Source: Patagioenas fasciata
Lineage: Eukaryota > Chordata > Aves > Columbiformes > Columbidae
Reading direction: 5' to 3'
DNA length: 64,000 nt
NCBI RefSeq assembly: GCF_037038585.1
Contig: NC_092525.1
Span: 20,170,867 to 20,234,866, forward strand
Below are positions 22,451 through 36,100 of this stretch, in pieces. Within the stretch, counting starts at the first letter, position 1; each line of letters opens with the position of its first letter. The translations under genes were made by a program, and so were the position numbers. The notes under the pieces were generated by a model. It did no database searches, had not been told where the DNA came from, and was given only the letters and a program-made list of their open reading frames with translations.

Positions 22451-25400
22451 GAATTTGAATTCTTCCCTTCACACAGCACGGACAAGCTCTCATACTCATT
22501 TTACTTCAGGCTCTTTTGCAAAGGCAAATGGCTCTGCTGGAAACTAATCAACGTAATTTTTTACTCTTCACAGAAATTTATTAGCAATCATTGCTGCGAT
22601 CTTGGGCTGTAAATGGGGACAAGTGTATTCCTAAATTCAAACCCAGAAATGTTTTGTATTTTCTAGAAAACATTATTGCCTTGGCTTGTCTCTGCCCAGC
22701 CTCTTTTGTGGTTTTTTGTGTTTTCTCTTTTTCCCTAGATGCTGTAGCTGCCTGTCAGGTAGGGAGATGCTGCTGTGGATATTGAAAAAGCTCAAATGAT
22801 AATGAATAGGAAAAAGCTAACTCTAATGTCTCTGCTGTTGTAGAAGCCTTGCACAACGTCTTCCTATTTATGTGTACAGGAACAGAGTACAAATATTAGT
22901 TTTATTAAATGAAATACAGACACTTAGTTTTTATGCTGCTTGGCAATGGGGAAGACAATCACGGTTTTCACCATACAAAGACAGATGCAGCTTTCATGGT
23001 GTAAAATCCCAACAGAGACCAAGTGCTGCAGATTTATCATGGCTAAGCTAAGCAAAGCTGTCCTTAGGGCAGGCTTCGTTTAGTTCTATTTCTATAGGAG
23101 TTTTGTTGGCCCAGAGTTTACAGCCAAAGGACTAGTTTGTGTTAAAGACAAAAAAGTAGCTTGTTTATAGTGTGGGAATTAAGGAAAGTGATTTGCCAGA
23201 TCCCATGAAGGAATTCTGTGGAGAGAGGGGCTGTTACACTCCCAAGTGGCTGCAGCAACCACTGATCAAATTTCCTTTTCCTATTGAGCATTTATATTGA
23301 GAGCAATTAGCTTACCTGATAAATGCAGGTTTGGCTAGAAGTTTCCCTGGGAAACCTCAAAGAGAAGCTGTTTGATTTCCACCCATTTCCCTGGCTTCTC
23401 TGAGAGCCTGGGGATGGAGGCTGTGGTTTCTTTTACACTTGCAGCCAAACTGCTTCACTGTGCCCATTTGGATAGGATTTAAGCCTAAAATGAGTGTGAA
23501 AATTTAAATTCTCATGTATTACAAGAGCTTGCCCATTTATCAGAATAAAAATTATAAGGATCATTAATTTGTGCATATGTAGATTAGGAATGGGAGAGGG
23601 TTTCCTGATAACCAGTGGTAGCGTGTGATGTTCTCCATGGCAGTCGTGCCAAGGATGAAATGTGTTGATTGCCTCCAGGGTTAACCCTGCAGCTTTCATG
23701 TAGCGCAAGAGCAGCTTGTTCTGCTCACCATGTGGCACTGGAGCACAAGCAGGAAAGGTCACACGAGCAATCAAGATCAGCATCTCCCTCCTCAGGTAGG
23801 GACCCCTGTGGCTGCAGGATTAGCTGCAGACTCTGAGCTGCCTTTGAATACATATTTACCTTTAAATGTCCGCACTCTGTTATAGGCAGTTTTTTATTCA
23901 ATATTCTGTGCCCGTATTGGCGATGAACTTGGACGATGCTGGCTGTTTCTTGCCATTTGTCTGGCTTTTGTCTTTGCTGGGTTTTTGAAAAATGAAAAGA
24001 GGAGGAATTAAAACAGGAGGTTAGATTATTTTGGTAACGTGTTTCCCTGCAGGAGTGAGGCATAATCTCACAGGCTGCTTTGAGAGCTTTGCTGATGGTA
24101 TGACTTTAAGAAGGATTCAACAAGAAAACTAATGGTAAGCATCTGCAATTATCAGATGATTTTTTTTAAAAGTGTGGCTGATTTTTTCTAAAATATTTGG
24201 GGGTTTAGAGCCATGAATTTGGTTGGGGTTAAGAGGAGCTGTACATCTGACCCCCTTGTACCATATCTAGAATTTTAGTACACAAATTTTAACTTGAGAC
24301 TCTTTATCATTCAAACAACATTTGGGTAAGCGGTAAAAGCACATTTGCTTCAGGAGCTCCCCCATCCTCTCAGCACCTGAGCACGGGGCAGCAGCGCGCA
24401 CATGTAGCGATGTCTCCAAGGCTGATATTTGTCAGGGAGAAGTCACTGACCTCCTTGTTTCCTTAGCCCTGGAGATCCTCGCACTCTCATTGCTGAGTCT
24501 CCCTGGGGAGGTGGGGGTGCTGATGCCTACCCTGGGAGGAGGAGGAGAGATAACATTTAATCTTATCATCTGTCTGAGCTGACATCCCTGCTGATGCTGG
24601 AGAGGAGCTCTGGGGGCAACCCCCAGACAGCAGTGCAAGAGATGTCCGTTCCAGAGCATCCTCTAAATGAATCCTCAACATTTTCATTAAAAAGAGACAC
24701 TCCTGCTGGACAATTATGGATTGTGACTCTCCTGTTTTTCCACGGGCGGAAAGCTTGTGTAAAAACTGACTGACATTTAAAAATGCCAGCAATCTTATTA
24801 ATTCTTTGGTTCAAGAAGTGTTTCTTGGGGCTTTGTATTTGGAATGCCAGCCAGAGGACAGAAGGGTGATGCAGCCACACTGACAGAACCAAACTCCTTA
24901 CACAAATACTGGGCTCCTTTGAGTCTTACTTCTTTAAAATTGTGTTTATCATGTAACTTCTGACTAACTGAGCAATGCACCTGTGAAGGTTAAGGCACCT
25001 ACTGCCCTTGAGAGTTACAGCTGTGTGAATACAAGCTCTTTTGTGCTCTGTCCCATGACTGACCTCTTTCTGCCTTCAGAAGAGCCCCTTCTGCAGGAAT
25101 TAAAGGCTGTTCTGTATTCCCGCGAGCACAGAGATGTGCTGCTGCCCTTCCTTGTAAGTGGAGGGTACTAATGCAGATTACTGTCCACCAGTAATTCCAA
25201 CAGCTTTGCTAACGTGTTGCCCTTATTCCAGGATCACAAGTTACATTCAACCCAGAGGACAGTATGTGTCAGGGCTTTGCTCTGCTGGAGGAATGGAAGG
25301 CCAAGCATATTAAAATGTCTGTCTGCTCTTCACACTTCCTAGTTTGTGGTAACTGGCACCCCAGGAAAGCTGGAGCACTTTTCTGAAGAGATGTGGGTTC

Positions 25401-28400
25401 AGCTAAGCATCTGTCAGGAAAAAAATGCTTCCACCCCACCTTTACTGTTAGCCATGGGCTGAGCTGCGGTTCTTTTCTCTGTGGTGGAGGCCCAGGGAGG
25501 GAGTTTCCAGTGGATGAACTATTCTGGGAGCTGCCTTAGTGCAGCTCCCACAGCCTTTCCCAAGAGCTGCCGGGCAGGATTTGGTCCTGAGCTGGCCAGA
25601 CAATGCAGCTCAGAGAATGCAGCATATTCCCCTTCTAATGCCTTCAGTCAATAACTCCAGCGCATACTGCTCCCAGTTTATAGTTACCCCTTTATCTTGA
25701 GGAGACCTTGCTGCTGGATGAAGTGACTGGGATCATGCATGTTACTTTGTGCCAGATGTACGTGTATTTTGATGTCAAGTTTGTTATTCCATCTTGAAAA
25801 TCATTCTCGGTGGTCGGTAAGTATATTGTTTTGCTGGACGTAAATCTAGGCATGTGCTGCACATATAGAATCAGAGCCAAGGTTACTTCACTTCTAAATC
25901 TCTGGTGACCATCCAGTAAATAACAGCTCTTGAAGTCCTGAGTCTATTGGCAGAAAGTACAACTGTAGATCACTCTTAAAGGAATGACTCATTGCAGTAA
26001 GGTTGAGAGAGAGGAGAGTGAAGAAGTTTCTCTGATCAGTTGATTTGGTTTATTAATGCAACAGCTACTACTGCATTAGCAATTATAGTGTGTAGTGAAT
26101 GAAAAAATCAGATGCCTTCTAGTTCCTGTCATTGGTATGAGCTGCTTTTTGTTGCAAATGGGAGGGGTATATGAAATTATCACAGGGAAAGAGGTTGTGT
26201 GTACATTAAAGTGACAGCCAGCCTGATATGGGCTGAGCCATCCGGAAGGCAGAGGTGCTGGTCACAAATTGTGAAGACGCTGTCTGTGGGTTAACACAAG
26301 GTCTGAAATCCTGCCTTTGAGAGCATTTATTCTTTGACCTGATTCACTGCAGGGGAATGAGTTTCAATTTGGAATAAATTTTGACCCAAATAATTGAAAG
26401 TTAATCTCAGTTTATTTTACATAATGCTTTATGGTAATGCAATTGTAACATGTTTAGCGTGGGGCATAGAGGGCAACAGTCTACAGAAGCTGACATTTTG
26501 CTTAAAAGAAACAAAAAGAGGTCCTGAATTTATCTGTTCAAACTGATAGCAGCAGATTAACCTTTTTAATAATGACTTACCCTCTTTTATGTATTTTTAG
26601 GGGTGGTCTCTTGAAGGTATTCATTTGTGACACTCAACAATTACATTATGTGTAGTAAGGTATATGTGAACTGAATAGTTTACTGGGTCAAGCAAATGCA
26701 GAAGAGATCGAACCAAACAGGGTGAAAAAAATTAACTGTAGCAGAATAAGTGCATTGCTGGTCAAGTGCTGCTTGAATGAAGCAATGTATTCATGTTAGT
26801 TGCTAGGTACAAAATACTTTCCTTCTTGGGGAGTTATCAGAAAATATGCACTCAGTGAACCAGAAAACTGTGAAATTATTTAATAAAATTAATCCTCAGC
26901 TGTGAATAGCAAAAATGTCACACTTATTTTGCATCTAGATTTTCATCCCAGCAAATATAAATTTATCCCTGGATTCTTTTGTCCTGATTTTAACATTTGC
27001 TCTGTTGTACTGAATATAGTTTTATACCCAGTCCGTATTTTCTTAATAAGTGTTGAGTTAGCATAAAGAAATAAGGAAGCATGTTTTCAAGTAGGATTTA
27101 AAACTACACTATTTGTGTTTAGCTATATTTTCAGATGTAAAACAAATAATTTCCTGATACACCATTATAAATCTGATATTTGCTTTCTTGTTGGCACAAC
27201 CTTGTGTTTTCCACTGGGCTACTTGTGTTGTGGGGGGAGCACCTCCATGGATAAGAGATGGAAGGAGGGATGCAGCTTGCTGAGCGGTGGATGAGATTTG
27301 TCCTCTGCGCCCGGACAGCAGAATGGGTGAGTCTTCTTCAGCGCACAGACTAAAACCTTTCAGTCCTTCAGGAAAGCAGGATCCCCAAGGCTTGGGTGAA
27401 GACAATAGTTATTAGAAAAGTTGCTACTGCTCCTCTGATCTCTCTGGACCTTATTGCCCTGGGACACGGACCCGTTGTAGCTCCCCATTCCCTGGTGCTT
27501 GTTGAAATGGCTGTCTGCCGGCTTGTTTGGTTGCTGTTGTAGCTTTGACAATGGACTGGGATGTTATGGGACAGGGTGTTCATGCTTATAAGCTGCACAA
27601 AAGAAGATAATGCAAATACCAACAGAAGCCTGCAGAGAAAAAGAGAAAGAGCTCTTGGAATCTTAGAAACAGATGGTTCGAGTTATAGTCATTTGCTCCT
27701 CTGCAACTGTGCCCATTCCTTCATCTAGAAGATAAATACATTAGTCTTTCACTCCCCTACCTAGGCGACCTAAAGGGGTATTTTCTCTAACTCACGTCAT
27801 ATTGGAAGTTGGAACTTTTCAAACAAGTTGATGCTGCTTTGCCCAGCTCTGTCATTCTCCTTCTTCTGCTTCCCCTTCAGCCGTGGCATCTTTTACTCCT
27901 GCTGCACTCTTCACCAGAATGAACAAATCAATTGACTGGTCTGGTTTTACTCGTATCTCCACACCCTGCTGTCTTGGCCTCCCCAGGCCACCACCTTTGA
28001 GAAAGCAGCTTCTTGCTCCCTTTGGCAGCATAGCCATATCCAAAGCACAATGTAAGGGAGTTTTCTTTAACTGCAGCTTGTTCTTCTGCAATGTTTTCCT
28101 TGTGAGCAGCCAGAGCAATTGCAGTAACCAGCACATGGAGGGACCTTGCTTCCCCATTGATGGAAATTGGCACTTGTGATGTCTCACCCCTTCCTGGATC
28201 AGAGCGTGTTGTTGTTAAGCAGTGCTCACCCTCTTAATGAGCTGTGCTCAGCCTGCTTGACTTCTCCCGTGCCTGGGTGCACGGGATCCAAAGAGACACC
28301 CTTGCAATTGAGACCAGCAGGACTGAAGGACTGGCAGCTGCCAGCCCCATTAACTCCTCTGACAGCCCCGTTCTAAACCAGGGTGACCTGTGTGCATGGC

Positions 28401-30597
28401 TGGATTCGGAACTCCAGCAGCAGGAGCTGAAATCATTAGTGTTGCCTCTGTTCTGATGCTGGAGCAGCCCATATTACTGTTCGTCTTTGTCCCAGCTTCA
28501 ACAGCTCGCTTTAAAAATTCTTCTTTGAACTCCTTTCTGCTTCATTTTCCCTGGGTGAAGCCATCACTGTGTTTCAGTCACTGTCAAAACACCCCTTGAA
28601 TGAACAGAATTAGGACAGAATGGGGAGGGCATTATTCCCCTGCCTACATGGGAGTCATTTGGGACTGAAATCATCAGTCCTCTTTGAAAGCCGAGTTACT
28701 TCCATGAAGATGCCTGAGGAGTACAAAATGTTATTAGAATATAGATTATTATTTTGGTTTTCACCTGTCAGTACTGACACCAGTGACAGGAAAGGGCACT
28801 ATACTGGAAATATGATCTGCTTACTTTTCCCCAACATGATGCAGCACAAAGACAGGTGATTGTTACGGTCTGCGTTTACGTGGTAGCTCAGTCCCAAAGG
28901 GTATTGTATTGCTGGATGACATTGTGCTGGAGTCTCTGTGCTTGATTTTATTTTGAGTAAGTCATACCTCTTTATACATCGATAATGAACGCACTGTGCA
29001 CCTGGTACAGGCTGCACAAGATTATTTAAAACATGAGTGTCTGAGCATGCCTGAAAGTGAAGTTCTCTCATAAGTATAAGCTGCAAACCCTTATTCAACG
29101 TTAAATCAAATCAATGTTAATTTGTGGACTAATTAGCATTTCAGGCTTTTTTTCAGCAGTGTGGTGATTTTGTATATAATGCTATGTGATTGTACCGAAG
29201 TACATAATTATGGAGTTGAATGCATTGTCTCCTGCTGACATGTTGCAAAAGGAGTTTCTTTCAGCCAAGGATGCTCGCCACATCTGAATTAAAATAAAGA
29301 TACACATCTGAGTCCCATGGATCTGACCCATAGCTGAATTAAATTCATGTCATATCATAATCTAGGTGCCTTGTTGAACAAATGGGTTGGATTTTATATT
29401 AACTGAATTCACTCATTCATAATTCCACTTTATTTTAATGAGGAAGTGGCAGGATACCCTTTGGTGCGAGACAGATGGTACAATAGGTGTTTTGAACGGG
29501 GAATATGCATCAAAGAAAAGCAAGTGGTTTAAGGAGAATTTTTTTTCGAACTCTGAAGCCTGAGTGCAGGAGTACAGGAACTGTTGGTACTTGCTCAGCT
29601 CCGTCTTCATTCTCACCCAGAATTCCCTCCCTGGAAGCAGGAGCTCCAGGCAGCTGGAAATGGGGTCAAAAACTCCATCAGTTCCATAGTAGTCATCTCT
29701 CTTATGGCAAAACTAGTAGAAGTCTCCTCTACATTTACTTGTGTTTACCTAGCAACAGGCATTTTAATTTAGATACCACTACCCACAATCCAGTTTTCTT
29801 TTAAAAATTAGTTTGAATAATATTTATATCCTTTGTGATCTATATGTTGTCTTTGATTACACTGACTTTTTATAAGTAATGTGATTAAGATAAAAGCCTC
29901 TTTACCATAAAGCAGAATGCACAATTTGCAGGCTAAACATCACACCTATCTAATATAAATACATGAGACAGGAATGCAGCCTTACTTGTGTGTACAGTCA
30001 GTAACTTTGTTTAAGAAAACCAACATATAAGTTGTAAAAGATTTCTGCAAAACTGAAGGTGAGCATGTGCATATAGTTCCCTATAAGATCCCTGAGTCAA
30101 TCAGCAAAATTTCATGTCCCCAAGTAACCTTTGGCCAGGTAAGTTACTGCTCAGCTGCTCACAGGAGTCAAAATATGATTGTTAGTCGTGCTGAGGACTC
30201 ACTGGTCTCCTCCTGCTCATTTTGCCTTGCTGGGGTGAGTATGGGACTGTCACAAACTGGTTTGGGTGTTTGTCCTTTTGGACTAAGAGGCTATTCTTGT
30301 ACCAGACTGACTCAGACTGAATTACACAGAAGCATGAATCACATCCTTCTTCATTATTTGAATAATTAAACACTCAAAAGTCTTAGAATTTAAATGGCCA
30401 GCTCCGGCTGTCTGGGTTAGACTCTGCATGAGCTGACTGTGACAACTCATACTTCTAAGCTCTTGTTTTGACTCTTTTGTAGATTGTTTTTCTGGGCTCC
30501 AGGGCTGACAGTGATCAGAAAGGGTAGAGACTTTACTTTTTACTCTAGTGTTGTAAGAAAATGAGGCATGTTGGATCTCTCCATCTGTGTGCATGAC
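22451..30597. other. Intergenic DNA, no gene recognised
   Basis: About 8.1 kb of mostly AT-rich single-copy sequence. A G-rich patch lies at 24500-24550. At 27850-28190 several frames are open at once on both strands; I found no family in their translations. No LTR, CR1 or tandem array was seen. Confidence 0.5.
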
Positions 30598-30830
30598 CAT
30601 AGAATCATAGAATAATTTTGGTTGGAAAAGACCTTTAAGATTGAGTCCAACTGTTAACCTGGCAGAGCCAAGTCCACCTCTAACCAACGTCCCTAAGAAC
30701 CGCATCTCTGCGTCTTTTAAACCCCTCCAGGGATGGTGACTCCACCACTGCCCTGGGCAGCCTGTTCCAGTGCCTGACAACCTTTTCAGTGAAGACGTTT
30801 TTCCTGATATCCAGTCTAGATCTATTTGTC
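30598..30830 (-). mobile_element. CR1 LINE 3' end, older subfamily, minus strand
   Basis: The left end carries ATTCTATG octamers on the element strand (30598-30613), then a short 3' UTR, then the C-terminal ORF2 block read on the minus strand as RLDIRKNVFTEKVVRHWNRL and [13 protein letters not shown]. This differs from the FFSVRVT / FKARLD form of the copies at 940, 15805 and 60578, so it belongs to a different CR1 subfamily. About 230 bp survive. The 5' limit is where similarity fades, near 30830. Confidence 0.92.
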
Positions 30831-33320
30831 TTTCTTTGGAAACTTTGGAAGCCTTCAACTAATTTCACCCAAATCTGACAGACCATTAAGTTCTCTCAGA
30901 TCTCATACAAACAGGTTGCCTCTGGGGAATATTTATAGGAACAGGCTATATAGATTCTCTAGCCCTGAGAAATGCAGTTATAGTCTGAGATTCCAAAGGT
31001 CTTGCCTGACTCATCTGAGAGGTGCTGAAGTCATGTTGCTGGGTATTAGCTTTCTCCAAGTCTTGCGTGTGTAATTCCGTTGCCTACAGAATCAACCAAA
31101 GCAGTCAGGACAGCACAGCCACCTCTTTTACTTTTGTGCTTCAGTCCAGCAACTCCTGTAGCTTCACATGATTCAGCTGTAGTCATCAAATCTAGTAACA
31201 TTTGCCTTACAGTAAGATAAACACCAAAATGTAGTTATTTCTTAAACCTGTCCCTCCCCATAGTCAATGAGTTATCTATAGTAAAATTTAATGAAATTAA
31301 ATTGTTTTCTTTGAAAGCTCCAGAAGATCAGGCAAAGGGCTAGAAATATGAGCTCAGGTTTAGTGTGCCTTGCGGTCTTTGTGAATCTCTACCTGCTATT
31401 ACCGAACTCTCGTGCTAGTTCTGGACATCTGCACTGTGGGAGGAGAATTGGCCCTGATTTTCAGCTTTTACCATGAATTTCTTACATTTGTGTGTTTAAG
31501 GCATTTAAAAGGTTTAACATTTCTCCTAGTTACATAGTATGGTTGATTGTACACAGTGCTGCCTTTGTGCGAATACCCCAATATGCCAATATTTTCAATG
31601 CAAGCAGCAGAAAAGTGAACTATTTTAAAAAATACAATTGAGTCCAAGAACCACGCTAATTATATCCTTGGTTGTTTTCACACAGAGCAATATTTCAATC
31701 TACACTCTATGTTTATATGCTAAAGATGTTTCTTCTTGTCTGAACTAGCAAATATACCTCAGGGAGCTTTATTTTTGGTTACGCATTTAATGCAGAACAT
31801 TATTTGCATCACAGAAAGATCACATCTTCCTCTTGCCCATTTCAGCTTTTTCATACCAAACCTCAGGCTTTCCTATTATTTTTAAAATTGCTTTTGTTTC
31901 CAGTTGGTATCAGATGTAGAAATGGAAGAATCAGGGCATATTAGAATGTGTAGCAAGGGGAGAATTCTGCTCCAAATGCAGAATGCTAAACTGTGGGGTG
32001 GAGGAGGGGAGGCACGAGACAAAGGGAAGGGTTTAGAAGAGGTTTTTTGAGTATCAGATTGTGTTTGCCCTGCAAAAGAGCAAGAGATGAGGACAAGAGG
32101 AGTGAGGTATAAAAGCAGGGAAAGAGAAGTATATTCTTAAATGGTGCAGACAATGATTTTATAGTTCCTGAATTTTGCAGTAAATGATCTTGCCTGTTTG
32201 GGAAGAAAGCTGGCACTGGCTTATCAAATGATTAGAAACCCTCAGGACATATTTCAGGGAGAAGGTGCAGAGAAAATGTTCATTTATAGATATTCATGGA
32301 GAAATTGTGAGAATGTTTGAGTTTGTGCAGCCAGCACTGATCTGCTTAACCATTTCCCTGTCATCTCCATGTTTGCAATGAATTTATAAATGAATTTTTA
32401 ATTGGATTCTACTGTTATTAGCAGTCTTTTTTTTTTTTTTTAAATTCTAGGCAAATATCACAAAATGACTGGCAACTCTAGAGATAAGGTCTGCTCTACT
32501 TTCTAGCAGCAGCTGCAATATCAAAGGGGTTAATTTAGATCATCAAGGTTTCATCTTCTTGCCCTCTAAGGTCTGATTCATAAAGCTGAAGAGATGAATT
32601 CAGAAATTTCCAGAGACAAATGGGGGAGAAAATCAAGATATATGAAAAAGGGGGGTGGAAGATTAAGTTTTGTCTCAGTGTATGTGGTTTAACAAGCAGG
32701 GCTTGAAATTCACTTACGTTCTTGTGCAGATAAGCTATTGAGATGTTTCCCTCAGCAAAAGGGCAGTCTTCATATCCTGGGCCAATTTTCGATATTGAAA
32801 CAAATCAATGATCCATTTAGTCTCCGTCACTGGCTGATGCTGGAGAGAAAGGCAGAAATCCTTGATGATGCATTTAACAGTTTAAAACTACAGAGATGAG
32901 GTTGCTTCCAGCCAGTGTTTGTCTTCTGCCCCTACAAGATAAATACTAATCAGTCACTATTGTGATGCTACTCTAGCTCACGTATTTGTGTATGAAGTAA
33001 ACACTAAACAGCTCACTGAGCTTTTCCAAGTACCATGCTCTGCTCTCAACATCCCATAGGTTCCAATTCAGCAGGTTAATTAAACACTGTTTAACTACTT
33101 CCTTCTTTAACTAAAGACAGTGGTCACCATCTTTCTATTGACTTTAATTTAGTTTTGCTCTAAATAAGCATTTGAATCTTTGTGGGAAAAACAAACAAAC
33201 AAAAATTGGTATCATTCTAAACCATCCAGCTCAGAGAGTACAAGATGTAATGGACAGTTACGCTTGAATCTTCTTAAGTGAAAGGAAATAAAGCTAACAT
33301 CCTCAGACACGTGGTGTGAA
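30831..33320. other. Intergenic DNA, nothing recognised
   Basis: AT-rich single-copy sequence with a T-run at about 32427-32440 and an (AAAC)n-like patch at about 33189-33204. No gene. Confidence 0.55.
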
Positions 33321-33408
33321 CTGTGGGGTTGTCCTGTGCAGGGACAGGAGTTGGACTTGATGATCCTTGTGTGTCCCTTCCAACTCAGGACATTCTGTGA
33401 TTCTATAT
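33321..33408 (+). mobile_element. CR1 LINE 3' UTR fragment, plus strand
   Basis: A short tail with the typical CR1 3' UTR words GTTGTCCTGTGCAGGGACAG, GAGTTGGACTTGATGATCCT and GTCCCTTCCAACTCAGGACA, ending in ATTCTGTGATTCTAT octamers. No coding part remains. The 3' UTR variant differs from the ones at 15805 and 60578, so a third subfamily is present. Confidence 0.92.
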
Positions 33409-35977
33409 GTTCTGATAGCATCCAAGTCTGTTATCTTTTTTGCATTTGTTTTCTGTTGTGCGTTTGTGAATCCGCATGGTTTCTTAAATTTTCCCTTACT
33501 GCTGCATATCTCTTTGTTCTTTGAGAAAAAAACAAACAAACAACAAAAAGCTGAGAATGTCTATATTGTGGAACTGACCTCATCAAATTCAGTCCAGAGC
33601 CTTCAGGAAGTTAAAACAGAAAGTCGTGGAGCACCTGCACAGATCCTTGTTTACTTTAGAAAATCTTAAAGATTTAATAACAAACGTTGTCCTGGTTTAT
33701 TTCTGAGCTTTCTGAAACCATCCTTGCAGAGAGAAGACTGTTCAATGTGCTACATTTTGAATTAACAAGTTAATCTATAGCTTCTTGCTGAAAGTGAGGG
33801 GAAGCAATTACTGGTACACATTAGATCACTTTAATTTCAGATATATGTTCAGATATATCTTCGTTGGCCCAAAGAAGGACTGGGGTTTGTAGAGAGAGTG
33901 ATTTGCCAAAGCAGCTCATGTTCCTTTTCGTCATGAAGTTTAATCAGTTACTCACTTACATGACATTTCTCAAAAGCTATTCATTACTCTTGAAAGATGC
34001 TTGATTCTGTGACAGTGCTGACTGTGGTGTCTATTGTTGCTGCTTTTGCAGGCAGGATGGTTCTCGTTTATGTGTCATATCCAAGAAGATGCCATTAACA
34101 GAAGTCCCAGATTCAGTAGTTTGACACTAATACGAAAATGACTGATGTTGACCTACATAAATGATACAAATCAATTAACAAGAGTTTTACAATTATTCTA
34201 TAACATGGGTGACCTGCCATGAACAACCACAATGCCCTCTAATGCAGAGCAGCATTTCCGTTTGCATTTTTTTTCCTAATTTCTTCCTGGCACAAATGTT
34301 TCTTGCACAGAAATGTTGTAAAGCAGGTATTCTTGACTGCTGGGATTTGCCTCACTTGTGGGACAAGAGTTTGTCAAGGTTGGGCGTTGGGTCCCTCCTT
34401 CCCCTGGCCAAGCAGCCGAGCGTCCCACTGTAGTGGGATGTCCCTGTGTCTTTTCTGCAGGGCATCCGCAGAATTCCCTGGTGCTGCAGGGCAGGCTTGG
34501 CTGCATGTCTGAGTGCTGCTGGAGTTGCCACCTCGTTTGCCAGGCTGGTAACCAGATCTGCATCCCATTATCCTACCTGGTCCCTTCCCACACAGCATCC
34601 TCAGAGCTCCGCAGTTTCCAATGACCTCCTACTTCTGTCCTCCTTCTGGGGCCCAGGGTAAGTGAGGAAGAAGAAAAATTAATGAAGGTGAAGCGCATTT
34701 TAAAAAGATTACAGACTGCTAACATACATGGTAAAATAATGCAGCATAAATTTCTAGGTATTGCAAATAAGGAGAGCACCTTGTTTTATCTTGTTCCACT
34801 CTTTTTGTAGTGGGCTCCTTTGGGTGCAGGTTGTTTCCCATGGTTACCTAGTGCTCTATTAGCACATGTCCCACTCATTGGACCTCATCATCACATGTAA
34901 TTTATCTCACTGTGCCACGCCATTACTGAAACCCACTTACTTGAGGCTGAGTTTAGCCATTAGTCTATAAATTTCTGGGTTTTCTGTCTGGTGAATAGTC
35001 TATCATGAAAACTATGAATTATTTAGAAACAGAATTTTGAAATGGAGCAGGCAGAAACCAACTGTGACTGGGAGAAAACAGCAGTCTTCTCCAGCTGCAT
35101 TGTTTCCATTAACATTTTATATTTCTCCAGCACGTGTGAGTTACTTGATTGCACTTAGAGCACAAAGTCATTTCGAGCAGAGCGCCAGAGTAGAGATGCT
35201 GGGTGATTCCTGGGGATACCTTAGGAGGGAAAGCAGGAGTGTTGCATGTTATGGTGTGACTCTCTGGAGTGAATCGTGGTGTGTTCTTTAAACATGGAGC
35301 CTCCTTTTCCAGCACACCCAGTTTTTACTAACGTGGTTGAAGCTGAGGCCATGAAACCAGCTAACAGAGGAGCTGCTTGATAGGCAGTCAGAGGAGATTC
35401 CTGGAAGAAACTAAAGCAGGTATAGAAGCAATAAGCTAATGGGAAACACCATGCCCGCTAATGAAAGGGGAAATAGTGATGAGGGAGCATGAAGGGGGAT
35501 TATTGCTGAAGCATTCACACTTCTTTGCAGAGCTCTTGCTTTTATATTCAGATTACTTGATGATATGCTGACTCATGGAGTTTGCAGAGTTATTCTTTGC
35601 CATGGTATGAAACTAGCAGGTGATTTTTTCTTTCCTTTTTTTTTTTTAACCAACCATTTCCAAAGGCTGGCTTTCTTTGCTTGTAGTAAACGTCCTAGTT
35701 TTAAATTCAGTAATGTAAGGCATCTGTCTCCATCTTTTACCTGTGCCTGCACTGAACTGTGTGCTTTTTGATGTTGAAAAAGATATCTCACACAGATTGC
35801 AGCTTGCACTTGGTAATGAGGAAGAGTTATCGGCCCCATGCTATTCTAATGTCTCAGTATGCTTTCTGTAATGTGAGAGGATTATTACTGATGCTCTGCT
35901 GGCTCTATTCATTGTTGTGAATGAATTATGCTTTTAAGCTGGGCATTAGCTTAAAAATACTTCCAGTAACTTAAGTG
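33409..35977. other. Intergenic DNA, nothing recognised
   Basis: Single-copy sequence. A palindromic AGATATATCT at about 33851-33860 is preceded by a partial copy. GC rises slightly near 34360-34660 but without a CpG-island signature or a splice-flanked exon. Confidence 0.5.
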
Positions 35978-36100
35978 AGGATTATTATTACTGATCGTGT
36001 TTATAGTTGTTCTTAAGAGCCCACCAAGAATGGAGCTCCATTGTGCCAAGCGCTGTATGTGAGATGCTCTCTGCCCCAGTGAGTGTCTGTCTAAAAATTG
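35978..36100. repeat. Old amniote interspersed repeat fragment
   Basis: ATTATTATTACTG followed by AAGAGCCCACCAAG, CTCCATTGTGCCAAGCGCTG and then CTCTGCCCCA matches, with decay, a repeat common in turtles and crocodilians and also found in mammals. That repeat reads ATTATTATT, then a CCCATTGTGCTAGGCGCTGT core, then TCCCTGCCCC. I place it loosely among L3/CR1-like old repeats without a family name; orientation is left open. Confidence 0.45.
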
